A DNA stretch of 11,159 nucleotides, taken from Lachnospiraceae bacterium UBA3711. Its GTDB lineage: Bacteria > Bacillota > Clostridia > Lachnospirales > Lachnospiraceae. The stretch covers positions 1-11,159 of the forward strand of contig DFHY01000078.1 in the NCBI GenBank assembly GCA_002371345.1. Direction: 5' to 3'. Shown here piece after piece: positions 1 to 7,410 of the stretch (the first letter of the stretch is position 1; every line of letters starts with the position of its first letter). Below the pieces are notes generated by a model. It did no database searches, had not been told where the DNA came from, and saw only the letters and a list, made by a program, of their open reading frames with translations. The position numbers and the translations under genes were made by a program.

Positions 1-890
1 TCCCTCATCTTCTCGACCTCACCGTAGCAGTCACGAAGCGCGACCGTCGCCGCGTACTGGCTGTTGGTCGGCGCGCACATGATCGCGAACTGATGGATCT
101 TGGTCATAACCGACAGGATCTCCTCCGATCCGCAGCAATATCCGAGCCTCCAGCCGGTCATGGCAAATGCCTTGGAGAAGCCGTTGATAAGGATAGTCCT
201 CTCCTGCATGCCGGGGATCTGAACGATAGAGACATGATCCTCTCCCGTGTATGTCAGCTCTGAATAGATCTCATCAGACACCACATACAGGTCATGCTCA
301 AGACAGACCTTCGCGACCGCCTCAAGATCCTCCCTGCGCATGACTGCCCCTGTAGGATTGTTCGGGAACGGGAGCACCAGGATCTTTGTCTTCCCGGTTA
401 TATGCTCCTCAAGCTCCTGTGCCGTCAGACGGAATTCATTCTTCTCCTGAAGAGGGATCGTGACAGGCACTCCGTCCGCGAGGATCGCGCAGGGAACATA
501 TGATACATAGCACGGCTCCGGTATCAGTACCTCGTCGCCCGGATTGAGCAGGGCACGGAAAGCAAGATCTATCGCCTCAGAGCCGCCCACCGTAACCAGG
601 CATTCATGAACAGGATCGTACCTGACGCCAAGTCTTTTCTTCAGAAACTTTGTTATCTCTCTGCGAAGCTCCATAAGGCCGGCGTTCGATGTATAGAAGG
701 TCTTGCCGCGTTCAAGAGTATAGATACCCTCATCCCGCACCGCCCACGGCGTATCGAAATCGGGCTCACCCACGCCGAGTGACACCACATCATCCATCTC
801 GGCGACGATATCGAAAAACTTCCTTATCCCCGACGGCTTGATACCGGCCGCCTTATCCGAGAGTCTTACTCTTCCGGACATCTCTTTCAT
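1..890 (-). CDS. PLP-dependent class I/II aminotransferase (partial, C-terminus outside window)
   Basis: A fold-type I, pyridoxal-phosphate aminotransferase that would transfer an amino group between an amino acid and a 2-oxo acid in the cytoplasm. About 296 codons are present; the C-terminal quarter lies beyond the left edge. Visible family marks are the N-terminal SLGVGEPDFDTP segment (about residues 37-48), FPNNPTG near the middle, SDEIYSELTY, and NGFSKAFAMTGWRLGY, in which Lys240 is the expected PLP Schiff-base lysine. This pattern matches the aspartate/aromatic/N-succinyl-diaminopimelate (PatA-like) group, and the substrate cannot be told from sequence alone. I start at ATG 888-890 because GGAG lies 8 bases upstream; an in-frame ATG at 879-881 is a weaker alternative. 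It follows the Lrp-type regulator by 83 bases on the same strand, an arrangement that suggests co-expression and possibly control by that regulator. Confidence 0.93.
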   Translation of the reverse strand, partial: MKEMSGRVRLSDKAAGIKPSGIRKFFDIVAEMDDVVSLGVGEPDFDTPWAVRDEGIYTLERGKTFYTSNAGLMELRREITKFLKKRLGVRYDPVHECLVTVGGSEAIDLAFRALLNPGDEVLIPEPCYVSYVPCAILADGVPVTIPLQEKNEFRLTAQELEEHITGKTKILVLPFPNNPTGAVMRREDLEAVAKVCLEHDLYVVSDEIYSELTYTGEDHVSIVQIPGMQERTILINGFSKAFAMTGWRLGYCCGSEEILSVMTKIHQFAIMCAPTNSQYAATVALRDCYGEVEKMR

Positions 891-914
891 CTGATATTCT
901 CCAAATATTCCAGC

Positions 915-937
915 GTCAGCATGCCTATGATGCTGAC
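915..937. repeat. Perfect 8-bp inverted repeat between regulator and aminotransferase
   Basis: GTCAGCAT at 915-922 and ATGCTGAC at 930-937 are perfect reverse complements separated by 7 bases. The element sits about 25 bases upstream of the aminotransferase start, and its right end is 36 bases past the stop codon of the Lrp-type gene. On the minus strand no T-tract follows it, so it is not a typical Rho-independent terminator. It could be a protein binding site (for example for the adjacent Lrp/AsnC-type protein) or an mRNA hairpin that sets the relative expression of the two genes. The sequence does not decide between these. Confidence 0.6.
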
Positions 938-973
938 TTAAAAAGCCTCCAGCCGGATGCTATAGTTCATGTG

Positions 974-1456
974 TTACGGAGTGATCGACATCCTCTCATC
1001 CTTCTTCTTCCGCTCGAAGATGATCCCGTCATCCTTGTACTTCTTGAGGATGAAATGTGTAGCCGTAGAGAGAACAGTGTCCAGTGTCGAGAGCTTGCTC
1101 GAGACGAATTCGGATACCTCCTTCAGAGTCTTTCCCTCCAGGATAACGAGCAAATCATACGCACCGGAGATCAGATAGACTGACTGCACCTCCGGATAGT
1201 TGTAGATGCGCTCCGCTATATTGTCAAAGCCCTGGCCTCTCTGGGGAGTTACCCTCACCTCGATCAGCGCCGTGACCGCGTCAGATCCCGCCTTATCCCA
1301 GTCGATAAGCGTGTTGTAGCCGCAGATGATGTTTTCCTGCTCCATCTTCTTGATCTCATTCGCGATCACCTCGCTGCTTGACCCCAGCAGAACGGCGATC
1401 TCCTCCGCCGTCATCCTCGAATTGCGCTCAAGCAGTGTAAGGATTCTTTCTCTCAT
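974..1456 (-). CDS. Lrp/AsnC-family transcriptional regulator
   Basis: A 160-residue cytoplasmic regulator of the feast/famine (Lrp/AsnC) family. Residues about 1-50 form the winged helix-turn-helix (RILTLLERNSRMTAEEIA, then a recognition helix around SSSEVIANEIKKME), followed by the linker IICGYNTLIDWDK. Residues about 62-140 form the RAM ligand-binding and oligomerisation domain, with YPEVQSVYLISGAYDLLVI as its characteristic core. The length is normal for the family. AAGGAG lies 11 bases before the ATG. Such proteins usually form octamers and respond to amino acids, and the same-strand neighbour is an aminotransferase, so control of amino acid metabolism including that gene is a reasonable inference. 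It lies 71 bases after the vanW-family stop codon; I saw no convincing promoter in that gap, so read-through from upstream is possible. Confidence 0.93.
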   Translation of the reverse strand: MRERILTLLERNSRMTAEEIAVLLGSSSEVIANEIKKMEQENIICGYNTLIDWDKAGSDAVTALIEVRVTPQRGQGFDNIAERIYNYPEVQSVYLISGAYDLLVILEGKTLKEVSEFVSSKLSTLDTVLSTATHFILKKYKDDGIIFERKKKDERMSITP

Positions 1457-1527
1457 ACTGAATTATTCTCCTTATAATCTTACTGCACTCCTCGCCTCGG
1501 ACTGCGTTTCATTACTGTATCGTGCTG

Positions 1528-3069
1528 TCAGTTCACAATCGTCACAGCATTCTGATCCTGTCCCTGAACAGGGTCATCCACATCCCCGGCTGTATTGGTC
1601 TGGCCCTGATTCTGCGCGGCCGGCGCTGTTCCGGTTTTTATTATCTGCTGCACGGCGTCCAGATTGTTTGAGCCGATAGCTCCGTACAGAGCCTGCTGCA
1701 CCGACGCGTTGCCGGTCATTACGCCTACAGAGTATATTGTACCGACCGACTGGTAATAGCTTTCGTTAACAAGAACCTCATCCGTCTCGACGCCGTCTGT
1801 ATAGATGTGCTTCCAGAGCTGCGCCTGATACCCTGTGTGCGGCGACTGTGTCTGCGCGATATAGCCCACCGCCTGAGTCGCGTCCGGATACAGCGAATAT
1901 CCTGACGGCTCCATCGTCGCAAGTATCCTGCTCTCAAACTCTATCGTCCGGTTGGAAGGCCTTGTCTCGTGTCCGTATATTACAAATGTGATCTGTCCAC
2001 CGTAGCACCCGCCCTGAATATATATCGGAGCGTCAGTGTTGTTGACGAACCGCATGTCCATGACGCCTTCCGCTATAGCCGCGTCCTTGGACGGCTCGAC
2101 ATAGTTGACCATCATGGTATGGTTCGATCTGGCTGTGATATCCATCTCCGCCTTCAGCGCCGCGTTGTACAGCGTTGTGGAAACCTGACATATGCCTCCG
2201 CCGTATGAATCGACAGTCCGGTTCTCCTCATATGTAGGAGCAGGCATATACCCGTTTTCAGCGGAGAACGGCGTCACCTTATCTGTGACGGAAAACTCGT
2301 CTCCGGGCCACAGCATCGTTCCGTTGATCAGCGAGCACCCGTTCTCTACATTGACAGCGCGGTTGCCCGATGACGCCGAGTAATCCGTCGTAGCCGTTCC
2401 GAGGACATCCTTAACGAGGGACAGTGTCTCATAAGTGACCTCAGGTTTTACCTCATCATAGACCAGATTGACGGCAATATCCCCGCCCGTCCATGATTCG
2501 ATCGCGTTCTTTACCGCTTCGGCCGACGCTTCAGTATTGAGTGTACGTCCGCTCGTTCCGCCCTGTACGTACGGATACCCGTCATCCCCGATCAGAAGTT
2601 CTCCCTCAACCGGATCGGTATTATATGTACTGCAGTTCTCGACAAATGACCTGACCTTGGAATAGTCTACCGTAAAGTCCAGCGAATACTGGGCGGTATT
2701 ATTCTCAAGGTCCTTCTGCTCCTTGTAGCGCTCAACGATATTCCCGCTCTTTCCTATCGGAACCAGCGAGTCGACGATATCCAGATTCGTGCACGTATAC
2801 CCGAAGTCCGCCAGTGACGAAGAGATCAGGTTATCGCCGAATGTCAGATTCACAGGAGTGGACGCCAGGGAGTCAGCCTTGGCTTTCAGTGCCTCCCTTG
2901 CCTGATCCGGCGTCATTCCTGAAAGGTCTACTCCCTCCACGAATACTCCGTTTGCCAGAGTGGTATCAGAGGATGAAGCGACCGGCCTGGCACAGTACGC
3001 CGTTGAGCAGAGCGTCACTGTAAGCGCCGCTGTACCAAGCAGCAGGCGCAGGATATTCTTTCTCTTCAC
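1528..3069 (-). CDS. VanW-family secreted/cell-envelope protein with PG-binding-like domain
   Basis: A 513-residue protein predicted to be exported. Residues 1 to about 26 are a basic start followed by a hydrophobic stretch ending near STAYCA, which fits a signal peptide or N-terminal anchor; no proper lipobox is present. Residues about 40-215 resemble the putative peptidoglycan-binding domain that often precedes VanW (GVDLSGMTPDQAREAL near its start). Residues about 225-365 are the VanW domain, with NGTMLWPGDEFS, the hallmark YGGGICQVSTTLYNA (Cys294) and RSNHTMMVNYVEP. A G5-like stretch (HTGYQAQLWKHIYTDG) and a Gln/Asn-rich tail follow. VanW occurs in some vancomycin-resistance clusters, but its biochemical role is unclear, and no resistance gene is nearby, so this should not be read as a resistance determinant. 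Translation starts at GTG (3067-3069), served by AAAGGA 8 bases upstream. Confidence 0.9.
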   Translation of the reverse strand: MKRKNILRLLLGTAALTVTLCSTAYCARPVASSSDTTLANGVFVEGVDLSGMTPDQAREALKAKADSLASTPVNLTFGDNLISSSLADFGYTCTNLDIVDSLVPIGKSGNIVERYKEQKDLENNTAQYSLDFTVDYSKVRSFVENCSTYNTDPVEGELLIGDDGYPYVQGGTSGRTLNTEASAEAVKNAIESWTGGDIAVNLVYDEVKPEVTYETLSLVKDVLGTATTDYSASSGNRAVNVENGCSLINGTMLWPGDEFSVTDKVTPFSAENGYMPAPTYEENRTVDSYGGGICQVSTTLYNAALKAEMDITARSNHTMMVNYVEPSKDAAIAEGVMDMRFVNNTDAPIYIQGGCYGGQITFVIYGHETRPSNRTIEFESRILATMEPSGYSLYPDATQAVGYIAQTQSPHTGYQAQLWKHIYTDGVETDEVLVNESYYQSVGTIYSVGVMTGNASVQQALYGAIGSNNLDAVQQIIKTGTAPAAQNQGQTNTAGDVDDPVQGQDQNAVTIVN

Positions 3070-3077
3070 CTTATCGT

Positions 3078-3083
3078 TCCTTT
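3078..3083 (-). promoter_or_regulatory. Ribosome binding site of the vanW-family gene overlapping the upstream stop codon
   Basis: AAAGGA on the minus strand shares bases with the TAA stop (3082-3084) of the 33-codon gene upstream and is 8 bases from the GTG start at 3069. A ribosome ending the small gene would therefore be placed on this site. This suggests translational coupling and also supports the choice of GTG as the start. Confidence 0.7.
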
Positions 3084-3183
3084 ACAGCAGAAAAGCCGGA
3101 ATCAGGGAGAACAGCATCGCTGCCACGAGGATCACTACGATTATTATCGCTATCATCTGCTGCTTCTTATTGCGCTTTCTCAT
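3082..3183 (-). CDS. Small single-pass membrane protein, 33 residues, upstream of vanW-family gene
   Basis: A short reading frame of 33 codons plus TAA. The product starts with a strongly basic stretch (MRKRNKKQQ, residues 1-9), followed by an almost uninterrupted hydrophobic helix (residues about 10-33, including IAIIIVVILVAAMLFSL). The expected form is one membrane helix with its N-terminus inside the cell. The start ATG has AGGAAGG 7 to 14 bases upstream, and its stop overlaps the next gene's ribosome binding site with a gap of only 12 bases. This spacing and the clear protein-like composition argue that it is real. The basic-then-helix layout resembles small Firmicutes membrane peptides such as the stressosome-associated Prli42 group, but that likeness is general and I do not assign a function. 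It begins 79 bases after the glucokinase stop codon. Confidence 0.72.
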   Translation of the reverse strand: MRKRNKKQQMIAIIIVVILVAAMLFSLIPAFLL

Positions 3184-3262
3184 CTTTGTACTTCCTTCCT
3201 GTTTTTTATTTCCTTTATCCTTCAGCTCCGTCCGCCAGTTTTGACCTTTACATCATGCCATG

Positions 3263-4198
3263 TTACAAAACCATCTTGGCCGCTCCGTATATGCCGGCGT
3301 CATTTCCGAGCGTAGCGAGGGCAAACGCCGCGTCCTTGCAGCCGGGGAAAGCGTACTGTCTGTAATACTTCTGCACGTAATCGAGGATTACAGGACCGGC
3401 CTTTGATACGCCGCCGCCTATGACGTAGATCTCCGGATCAGTCACACAGGCAAACGCCGCAAGAGCCCGGCCGAGATACAGCCCGAACTTCTCAGCGATG
3501 GTGTCCGCGACCTCATCGCCTTCCTTAACCGCGTCCCAGACAGCCTTCGCGCTCAGTTTCTTCCCGCGCAGTACGCTCGGTGTCTCCGTATCCTTCTCGA
3601 GCTGCATCTTCGCGATGCGGACTATACCGGTAGCTGAGGCGACCTGTTCAAGGCATCCTACATTCCCGCAGTTGCACGGTTCTGTCAGTTCTTCCGTCAC
3701 ATGCACGTGGCCGATCTCGCCGCCTGAACCGTGGGTTCCGGCGATGACCTTGCCCTCAACAACGACGCCCCCGCCTATTCCGGTGCCGAGAGTAACCATG
3801 ATCAGGTTCTTGTGACCGGCTCCTCCGCCCTTCCAGCACTCGCCGAGGGCTGCGGCATTCGCGTCATTCAGAGCCCTGGTGCGGATGCCTGTCATCTTCT
3901 CCATCTCCCTGACGATATTGACGGTTCCCCAGTGCAGGTTGACAGCCAGAGTGCAGACCCCCTTCTCATCGACCGGTCCCGGGATATCCAGTCCGATACC
4001 CTCGATCTCATTTTTAGTCAGTCCACGCTCCTCAATCTTCTTCGAAATCGCCTGCGCTATGTCAGGCAGGATGTTGATTCCGTTGTCCTCAGTACGCGTC
4101 GGGATCTCCCATTTCTCCAGAAGGCTTCCATCCGTATTGAAGAGACCGCACTTGACTGTAGTACCGCCGACATCGATTCCAAAACAATACTTTTTCAT
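3263..4198 (-). CDS. glcK: ROK-family glucokinase
   Basis: A 311-residue cytoplasmic sugar kinase of the ROK family, expected to convert glucose and ATP to glucose 6-phosphate. The N-terminal phosphate-binding loop is GIDVGGTTVKCG (Asp9, residues 7-18). Asp112 in LNDANAAALGE is the likely catalytic base, and VTLGTGIGGG is the second nucleotide/sugar loop. His164 with Cys175, Cys177 and Cys182 (CNCGNVGCLE) forms the ROK zinc site, and VIGGGVSKAG is the C-terminal adenosine motif. An upstream extension of 31 codons in the same frame is rejected: MKKYCFGIDVGG is the usual family start and GGAAGGG precedes it by 9 bases. It starts 19 bases after the hprK stop, so the two are almost certainly co-transcribed. 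Glucose as substrate is inferred from family resemblance; another hexose or N-acetylmannosamine cannot be excluded. Confidence 0.92.
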   Translation of the reverse strand: MKKYCFGIDVGGTTVKCGLFNTDGSLLEKWEIPTRTEDNGINILPDIAQAISKKIEERGLTKNEIEGIGLDIPGPVDEKGVCTLAVNLHWGTVNIVREMEKMTGIRTRALNDANAAALGECWKGGGAGHKNLIMVTLGTGIGGGVVVEGKVIAGTHGSGGEIGHVHVTEELTEPCNCGNVGCLEQVASATGIVRIAKMQLEKDTETPSVLRGKKLSAKAVWDAVKEGDEVADTIAEKFGLYLGRALAAFACVTDPEIYVIGGGVSKAGPVILDYVQKYYRQYAFPGCKDAAFALATLGNDAGIYGAAKMVL

Positions 4199-4217
4199 TC
4201 TCCCGCACCCTTCCGCT

Positions 4218-5171
4218 CTATTCTTTCTTGTGTTTTGCCATGTTCTCCTGAATGCCCTGCTGAACCCTGTCATACAGCTCCTGCGCGGCATTGTACCCCA
4301 TCTTTTTCTGCCTGTGATTGACCGCGGCCGATTCGACGATCACCGCCAGGTTTCTTCCCGGCCTGATCGGCAGGGAATGGCAGATAACCTTGTTTCCGAG
4401 AAACTCAGTGTACTCCTCCTGAAGCCCGAGCCTGTCGTATTCCTTGTCTTTATCCCATTCTTCCAGCTTGATTACCAGATCTATATTGGTGGTATCCATG
4501 ACCGCCGCCGCTCCGAACAGGGTTTTGACATTAATGATTCCGATTCCGCGAAGCTCTATGAAATGTCTCGTTATGTCGGGAGCTGTCCCGACCAGCGAGT
4601 GATCGGACACCTTGCGGATCTCCACGACGTCATCCGTTATCAGCCTGTGCCCTCTCTTGATCAGCTCAAGCGCGGCCTCGCTCTTTCCTATGCCGCTCTC
4701 TCCCATGATCAGCACGCCCTCGCCGTACACATCCACCAGAACGCCGTGTATAGTGATACACGGGGCAAGCTCAACATTCAGCCAGCGGATGACCTCTGCC
4801 ACAAATGCGCTGGTCTCGCGGTCTGTCGTGAATATCGGTACATCATACTTCTGAGCAAGCTCCAGCATATCGTCATCCGGAATCGTCCGCGTAGTGTAGA
4901 CTATCGCCGGGATCTTGGACGCCAGAAGCTTGTCATAGATAAAATGCTTGCGCTCCCTCGACAGAGTATTAAGATATGTATACTCAACATAACCTATGAC
5001 CTGGAGGCGGTCCGCGTCAAAGTAATCAAAGTAGCCGGTCAGCTGAAGAGCAGACCGGTTCACTTCGGTAGTCGTGAGCATCTTTCCCTCAAGGCTCACA
5101 GACTCAGTACGGATCTCCAGCTCCATCTTCTGAGCCAGCTTTTCAATCGGGACGCTTGATTGTGTATTCAT
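4218..5171 (-). CDS. hprK: HPr kinase/phosphorylase
   Basis: A 317-residue bifunctional enzyme that phosphorylates the phosphotransferase-system carrier HPr on a serine and removes that phosphate again, driving carbon catabolite repression through CcpA in Gram-positive bacteria. The N-terminal domain (residues about 1-130) is followed by the catalytic domain. This has His142 in the ITIHGVLVDVYG strand, the Walker A loop GESGIGKS (157-164, Lys163), the acidic pair TDD (Asp180, Asp181), and the HprK signature ELRGIGIINVKTLFG (starting at Glu206, with Arg208). The length is typical. GGGAGG lies 7 bases before the ATG. It follows uvrC by 108 bases that contain a large hairpin and precedes a glucokinase by 19 bases. 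The pairing places sugar phosphorylation and the sensing of glycolytic state in one transcript. No defect is visible. Confidence 0.97.
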   Translation of the reverse strand: MNTQSSVPIEKLAQKMELEIRTESVSLEGKMLTTTEVNRSALQLTGYFDYFDADRLQVIGYVEYTYLNTLSRERKHFIYDKLLASKIPAIVYTTRTIPDDDMLELAQKYDVPIFTTDRETSAFVAEVIRWLNVELAPCITIHGVLVDVYGEGVLIMGESGIGKSEAALELIKRGHRLITDDVVEIRKVSDHSLVGTAPDITRHFIELRGIGIINVKTLFGAAAVMDTTNIDLVIKLEEWDKDKEYDRLGLQEEYTEFLGNKVICHSLPIRPGRNLAVIVESAAVNHRQKKMGYNAAQELYDRVQQGIQENMAKHKKE

Positions 5172-5200
5172 CTTATGCCCTCCCTGATGAACAGGATCAA

Positions 5201-5254
5201 GGAAAACACTGTATAGACCAATGTCATCACCATAATGCTATAACAAGTGTTTCC
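5201..5254 (-). other. Imperfect long hairpin in the hprK leader
   Basis: On the minus strand GGAAACACT (5246-5254) pairs with AGTGTTTTCC (5201-5210), with one extra T bulged. Further in, TATAG pairs with CTATA across a small internal loop, leaving a loop of about 19 bases. The structure lies in the uvrC-hprK gap and ends 29 bases before the hprK start. A T-tract does not follow, so it is not a standard terminator. It could be a processing or mRNA-stability element, a weak attenuator, or a chance fold. Confidence 0.5.
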
Positions 5255-5279
5255 CTCTCAATAAATTAACACCAAAGCA

Positions 5280-7349
5280 TCACTTTGTCGAGGCAGGATG
5301 GAAGAACTCATATACTTTACGCGCGCTTGCGGCATTCATTGACGGAGCATGCGACAGCTTATCCTCATCCGCGTCTCTTATTGCCTCCAGTGAACCGAAC
5401 GAGCGGAGCAGCGCCTTGCGTCTCGCGGGACCTATTCCCTCTATCTCGTCAAGTACTGAGTGGGTTTGCGCCTTGCCCCTCAATGAGCGGTGGTACTCGA
5501 TCGCGAAGCGGTGGGCTTCATCCTGGACTCTCGTGATAAGCTTAAATCCCTCGGAGCGGGGGTCGATGGGAAGCTCTACGTTATGATAGTAAAGTCCTCT
5601 GGTGCGGTGATAATCGTCCTTCACCATACCGCAGACCGGTATATCAAGGCCGAGCTCTCTGCATACCTCCTCAGCCACATTTACCTGCCCCCGTCCGCCG
5701 TCCATCATGATCAGATCCGGAAATACGCTGAATGAGCCCTCCTCTCTCTTCAGTCTCCGCTCCTCGAGTTCTCTGGCCTCATCGATTCCGTGCCTGAGCC
5801 GGCGTCCGATAACCTCTTTCAGTGACGCGTAGTCATTTGGCCCCTCAACGCTCAGGATGCGGAATTTTCTGTAGTCGCTCCGTTTAGGTTTTCCTTTTTC
5901 AAATACAACCATTGAGCCGACAGATTCCACGCCCGATGTGTTGGAGATATCATAGGCCTCCATCCTCGACAAATGCCCTATTCCGAGGAGTGACGCTATC
6001 TCCTGCATTGCGCCGATCGTCCTTCCTTCCTCCAGGCGGATCCTCTCGCGATCCATCTTCAGCGCGATCTTGGCGTTTTCGTGAGCCATCTTCACAAGAC
6101 GGCTGTGCGTCCCCCGCCTTGGAACTTTGAGATATACGCGGCTCCCGCGCCTGGAGCTGAGCCACTCCTCTATCAGCTTCTGATCGTCAATACTGCACTC
6201 CAGCAGTATCTCCCTCGGAAGAAATACAGCCGACGCGTAGAACTGACGCACGAAGGTGGACAGAACCGACGATCTGACACTGCTCTCATTGTCATGTGCC
6301 CCCCGCTTCGCATCCTCGGCGCCGGCGGTTCCGGCACCCGGCTCCGCTTCTCTGTCAGCCTCATCCGCCCGGAGCATGGCGGCGTCCGCGTCTGCATCAG
6401 CCTCGTCTGCCTTGGGCATGGCGGCGTCCGCGCCTGCATCAGCCTCGTCAGCCCGGAGCATGGCGGCGTCCGCGTCGCCTATTCGCAGGAAGCTGTGCTC
6501 TCTTCCGATCAGCTTCCCTCCGCGCACGTAGAAGACCTGCACCGCCGCGTCATTTCCGTCGATGGCGAGCGCCAGGATATCCCTGTCCTCTCCGTCTTCG
6601 TTCTCCATCTTCTGCTTCTGTGTCACACTGATCACGTTCTGCATCAGATCACGCATCTTCGCGGCCGTCTCATAATCCATCTCCTCACTGGCAGCCTTCA
6701 TGCGCTCCTCGAGCATCCTGACAACAGAGCGATAGTTTCCTGACAGGAAGTCCACGGCCTTGTCTATGTTCGAGCGGTACTCATCTTTGGATATCTTGCC
6801 CTGACACGGAGCATCGCACTGCCCGATCTGATAGTTCAGGCAGGGACGTTCCAGCCCTATATCGCGCGGCAGGACGCGTGTGCAGTCTCTGACATGGTAC
6901 AGCTTGCGCAGCAGCTCTATGGTTTCTTTCACCGCGAACGCGCTTTTGAACGGCCCGAAGTACTGTGACCCGTCCTTCTTCATCTTCCTCGTGAACAGAA
7001 CCCGCGGGTAGTCTTCGTGTATCGTCACCTTGATATAGGGATACGTCTTGTCGTCCTTAAGCAGCGTATTGTACTTCGGACGGTTTTCCTTGATCAGGTT
7101 GTTCTCCAGTACCAGAGCTTCAAGCTCTGAATCCGTCACAATATACTCAAACCAGGCGATCCGGTTAACCATGTGCTCGATCTTCGGGCCTCTGCCTATC
7201 TTCTTTACAAAATACTGGTGAACACGCCTGTTCAGATTGACGGCCTTGCCGACATACAGGATCTCGTCGCTCCTGCCGTGCATGATATATACGCCGCTCT
7301 TGTGAGGCAGCTTCTTAAGCTCTTCCTGCAGGTCAAAATCCTGATTCAT
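5280..7349 (-). CDS. uvrC: Excinuclease ABC subunit C
   Basis: A 689-residue DNA repair nuclease that joins the UvrB-DNA complex and cuts on both sides of a lesion. Domains in order: the GIY-YIG nuclease (residues about 16-95, with GVYIM, LYVGKAVNL, Arg42 and Glu82), a four-cysteine cluster (Cys156, 170, 178, 182) that matches the reported iron-sulphur site of UvrC, the UVR helical hairpin that contacts UvrB (about 205-245), the RNase H-like second nuclease (YDISNTSG with Asp467, and MMDGGRGQVN with Asp550), and the C-terminal helix-hairpin-helix pair (EIEGIGPARRKALL onward). All key residues are present, so it should be active. The protein is longer than the usual 600-620 residues because of an Ala/Asp-rich insertion at about 292-358, between the UVR and RNase H-like parts. 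ACGGAG lies 8 bases before the ATG. It follows the terminator of the preceding unit; only a poor -10-like TATATA was seen for its own promoter. Confidence 0.97.
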   Translation of the reverse strand: MNQDFDLQEELKKLPHKSGVYIMHGRSDEILYVGKAVNLNRRVHQYFVKKIGRGPKIEHMVNRIAWFEYIVTDSELEALVLENNLIKENRPKYNTLLKDDKTYPYIKVTIHEDYPRVLFTRKMKKDGSQYFGPFKSAFAVKETIELLRKLYHVRDCTRVLPRDIGLERPCLNYQIGQCDAPCQGKISKDEYRSNIDKAVDFLSGNYRSVVRMLEERMKAASEEMDYETAAKMRDLMQNVISVTQKQKMENEDGEDRDILALAIDGNDAAVQVFYVRGGKLIGREHSFLRIGDADAAMLRADEADAGADAAMPKADEADADADAAMLRADEADREAEPGAGTAGAEDAKRGAHDNESSVRSSVLSTFVRQFYASAVFLPREILLECSIDDQKLIEEWLSSRRGSRVYLKVPRRGTHSRLVKMAHENAKIALKMDRERIRLEEGRTIGAMQEIASLLGIGHLSRMEAYDISNTSGVESVGSMVVFEKGKPKRSDYRKFRILSVEGPNDYASLKEVIGRRLRHGIDEARELEERRLKREEGSFSVFPDLIMMDGGRGQVNVAEEVCRELGLDIPVCGMVKDDYHRTRGLYYHNVELPIDPRSEGFKLITRVQDEAHRFAIEYHRSLRGKAQTHSVLDEIEGIGPARRKALLRSFGSLEAIRDADEDKLSHAPSMNAASARKVYEFFHPASTK
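6348..6473 (-). repeat. Three tandem 42-base repeats inside uvrC (14-residue Ala/Asp-rich units)
   Basis: Three back-to-back 42-base units encode residues 293-306, 307-320 and 321-334 of UvrC: ADAAMLRADEADAG, ADAAMPKADEADAD and ADAAMLRADEADRE. The first and second units match at 37 of 42 bases by my count, the first and third at 35 of 42. The 42-base period keeps the reading frame, so copy-number changes would lengthen or shorten the linker without breaking the gene. A further acidic, Gly/Ala-rich stretch (about 335-358) follows before normal UvrC sequence resumes at VRSSVLSTFVRQFY. Confidence 0.93.
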
Positions 7350-7410
7350 CGCGCACGCTCCGTATATAGTATTCCGCCGCGCGTAAACTAACCGCAGCGC
7401 CCGGCAGATG

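Noticed and set aside
887..922. An 11-codon frame (MLTLEYLENIR) whose stop overlaps the aminotransferase ATG
   Set aside because: It has no credible ribosome binding site and begins inside the inverted repeat; at this length the overlap can easily be chance.
1528..3069. VanW-family gene as a vancomycin-resistance determinant
   Set aside because: No VanA/B-type ligase, VanX or VanH is nearby, and VanW-domain proteins are common in clostridia without resistance.
3241..3269. Plus-strand promoter-like pair TTGACC and TACAAA with 17-base spacing, pointing into the glucokinase gene as antisense
   Set aside because: Only the -35 box is a close match, the -10 matches 4 of 6 positions, and no plus-strand gene follows. 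It is kept only as a possible antisense start that RNA data could test.
4199..4291. A 31-codon N-terminal extension of the glucokinase frame
   Set aside because: It overlaps the hprK coding region, is rich in Arg and unlike ROK proteins, and the family start MKKYCFGIDVGG has its own ribosome site.
3879..5159. A 426-codon plus-strand open frame opposite hprK and the glucokinase
   Set aside because: Its translation has no recognisable domain and it lies fully antisense to two well-defined enzymes. Long antisense frames of this kind are expected in GC-biased coding DNA.
7350..7410. A uvrC promoter around TATATA near 7371
   Set aside because: No acceptable -35 box lies at the right distance, so I do not annotate it, although uvrC probably has a promoter after the terminator.
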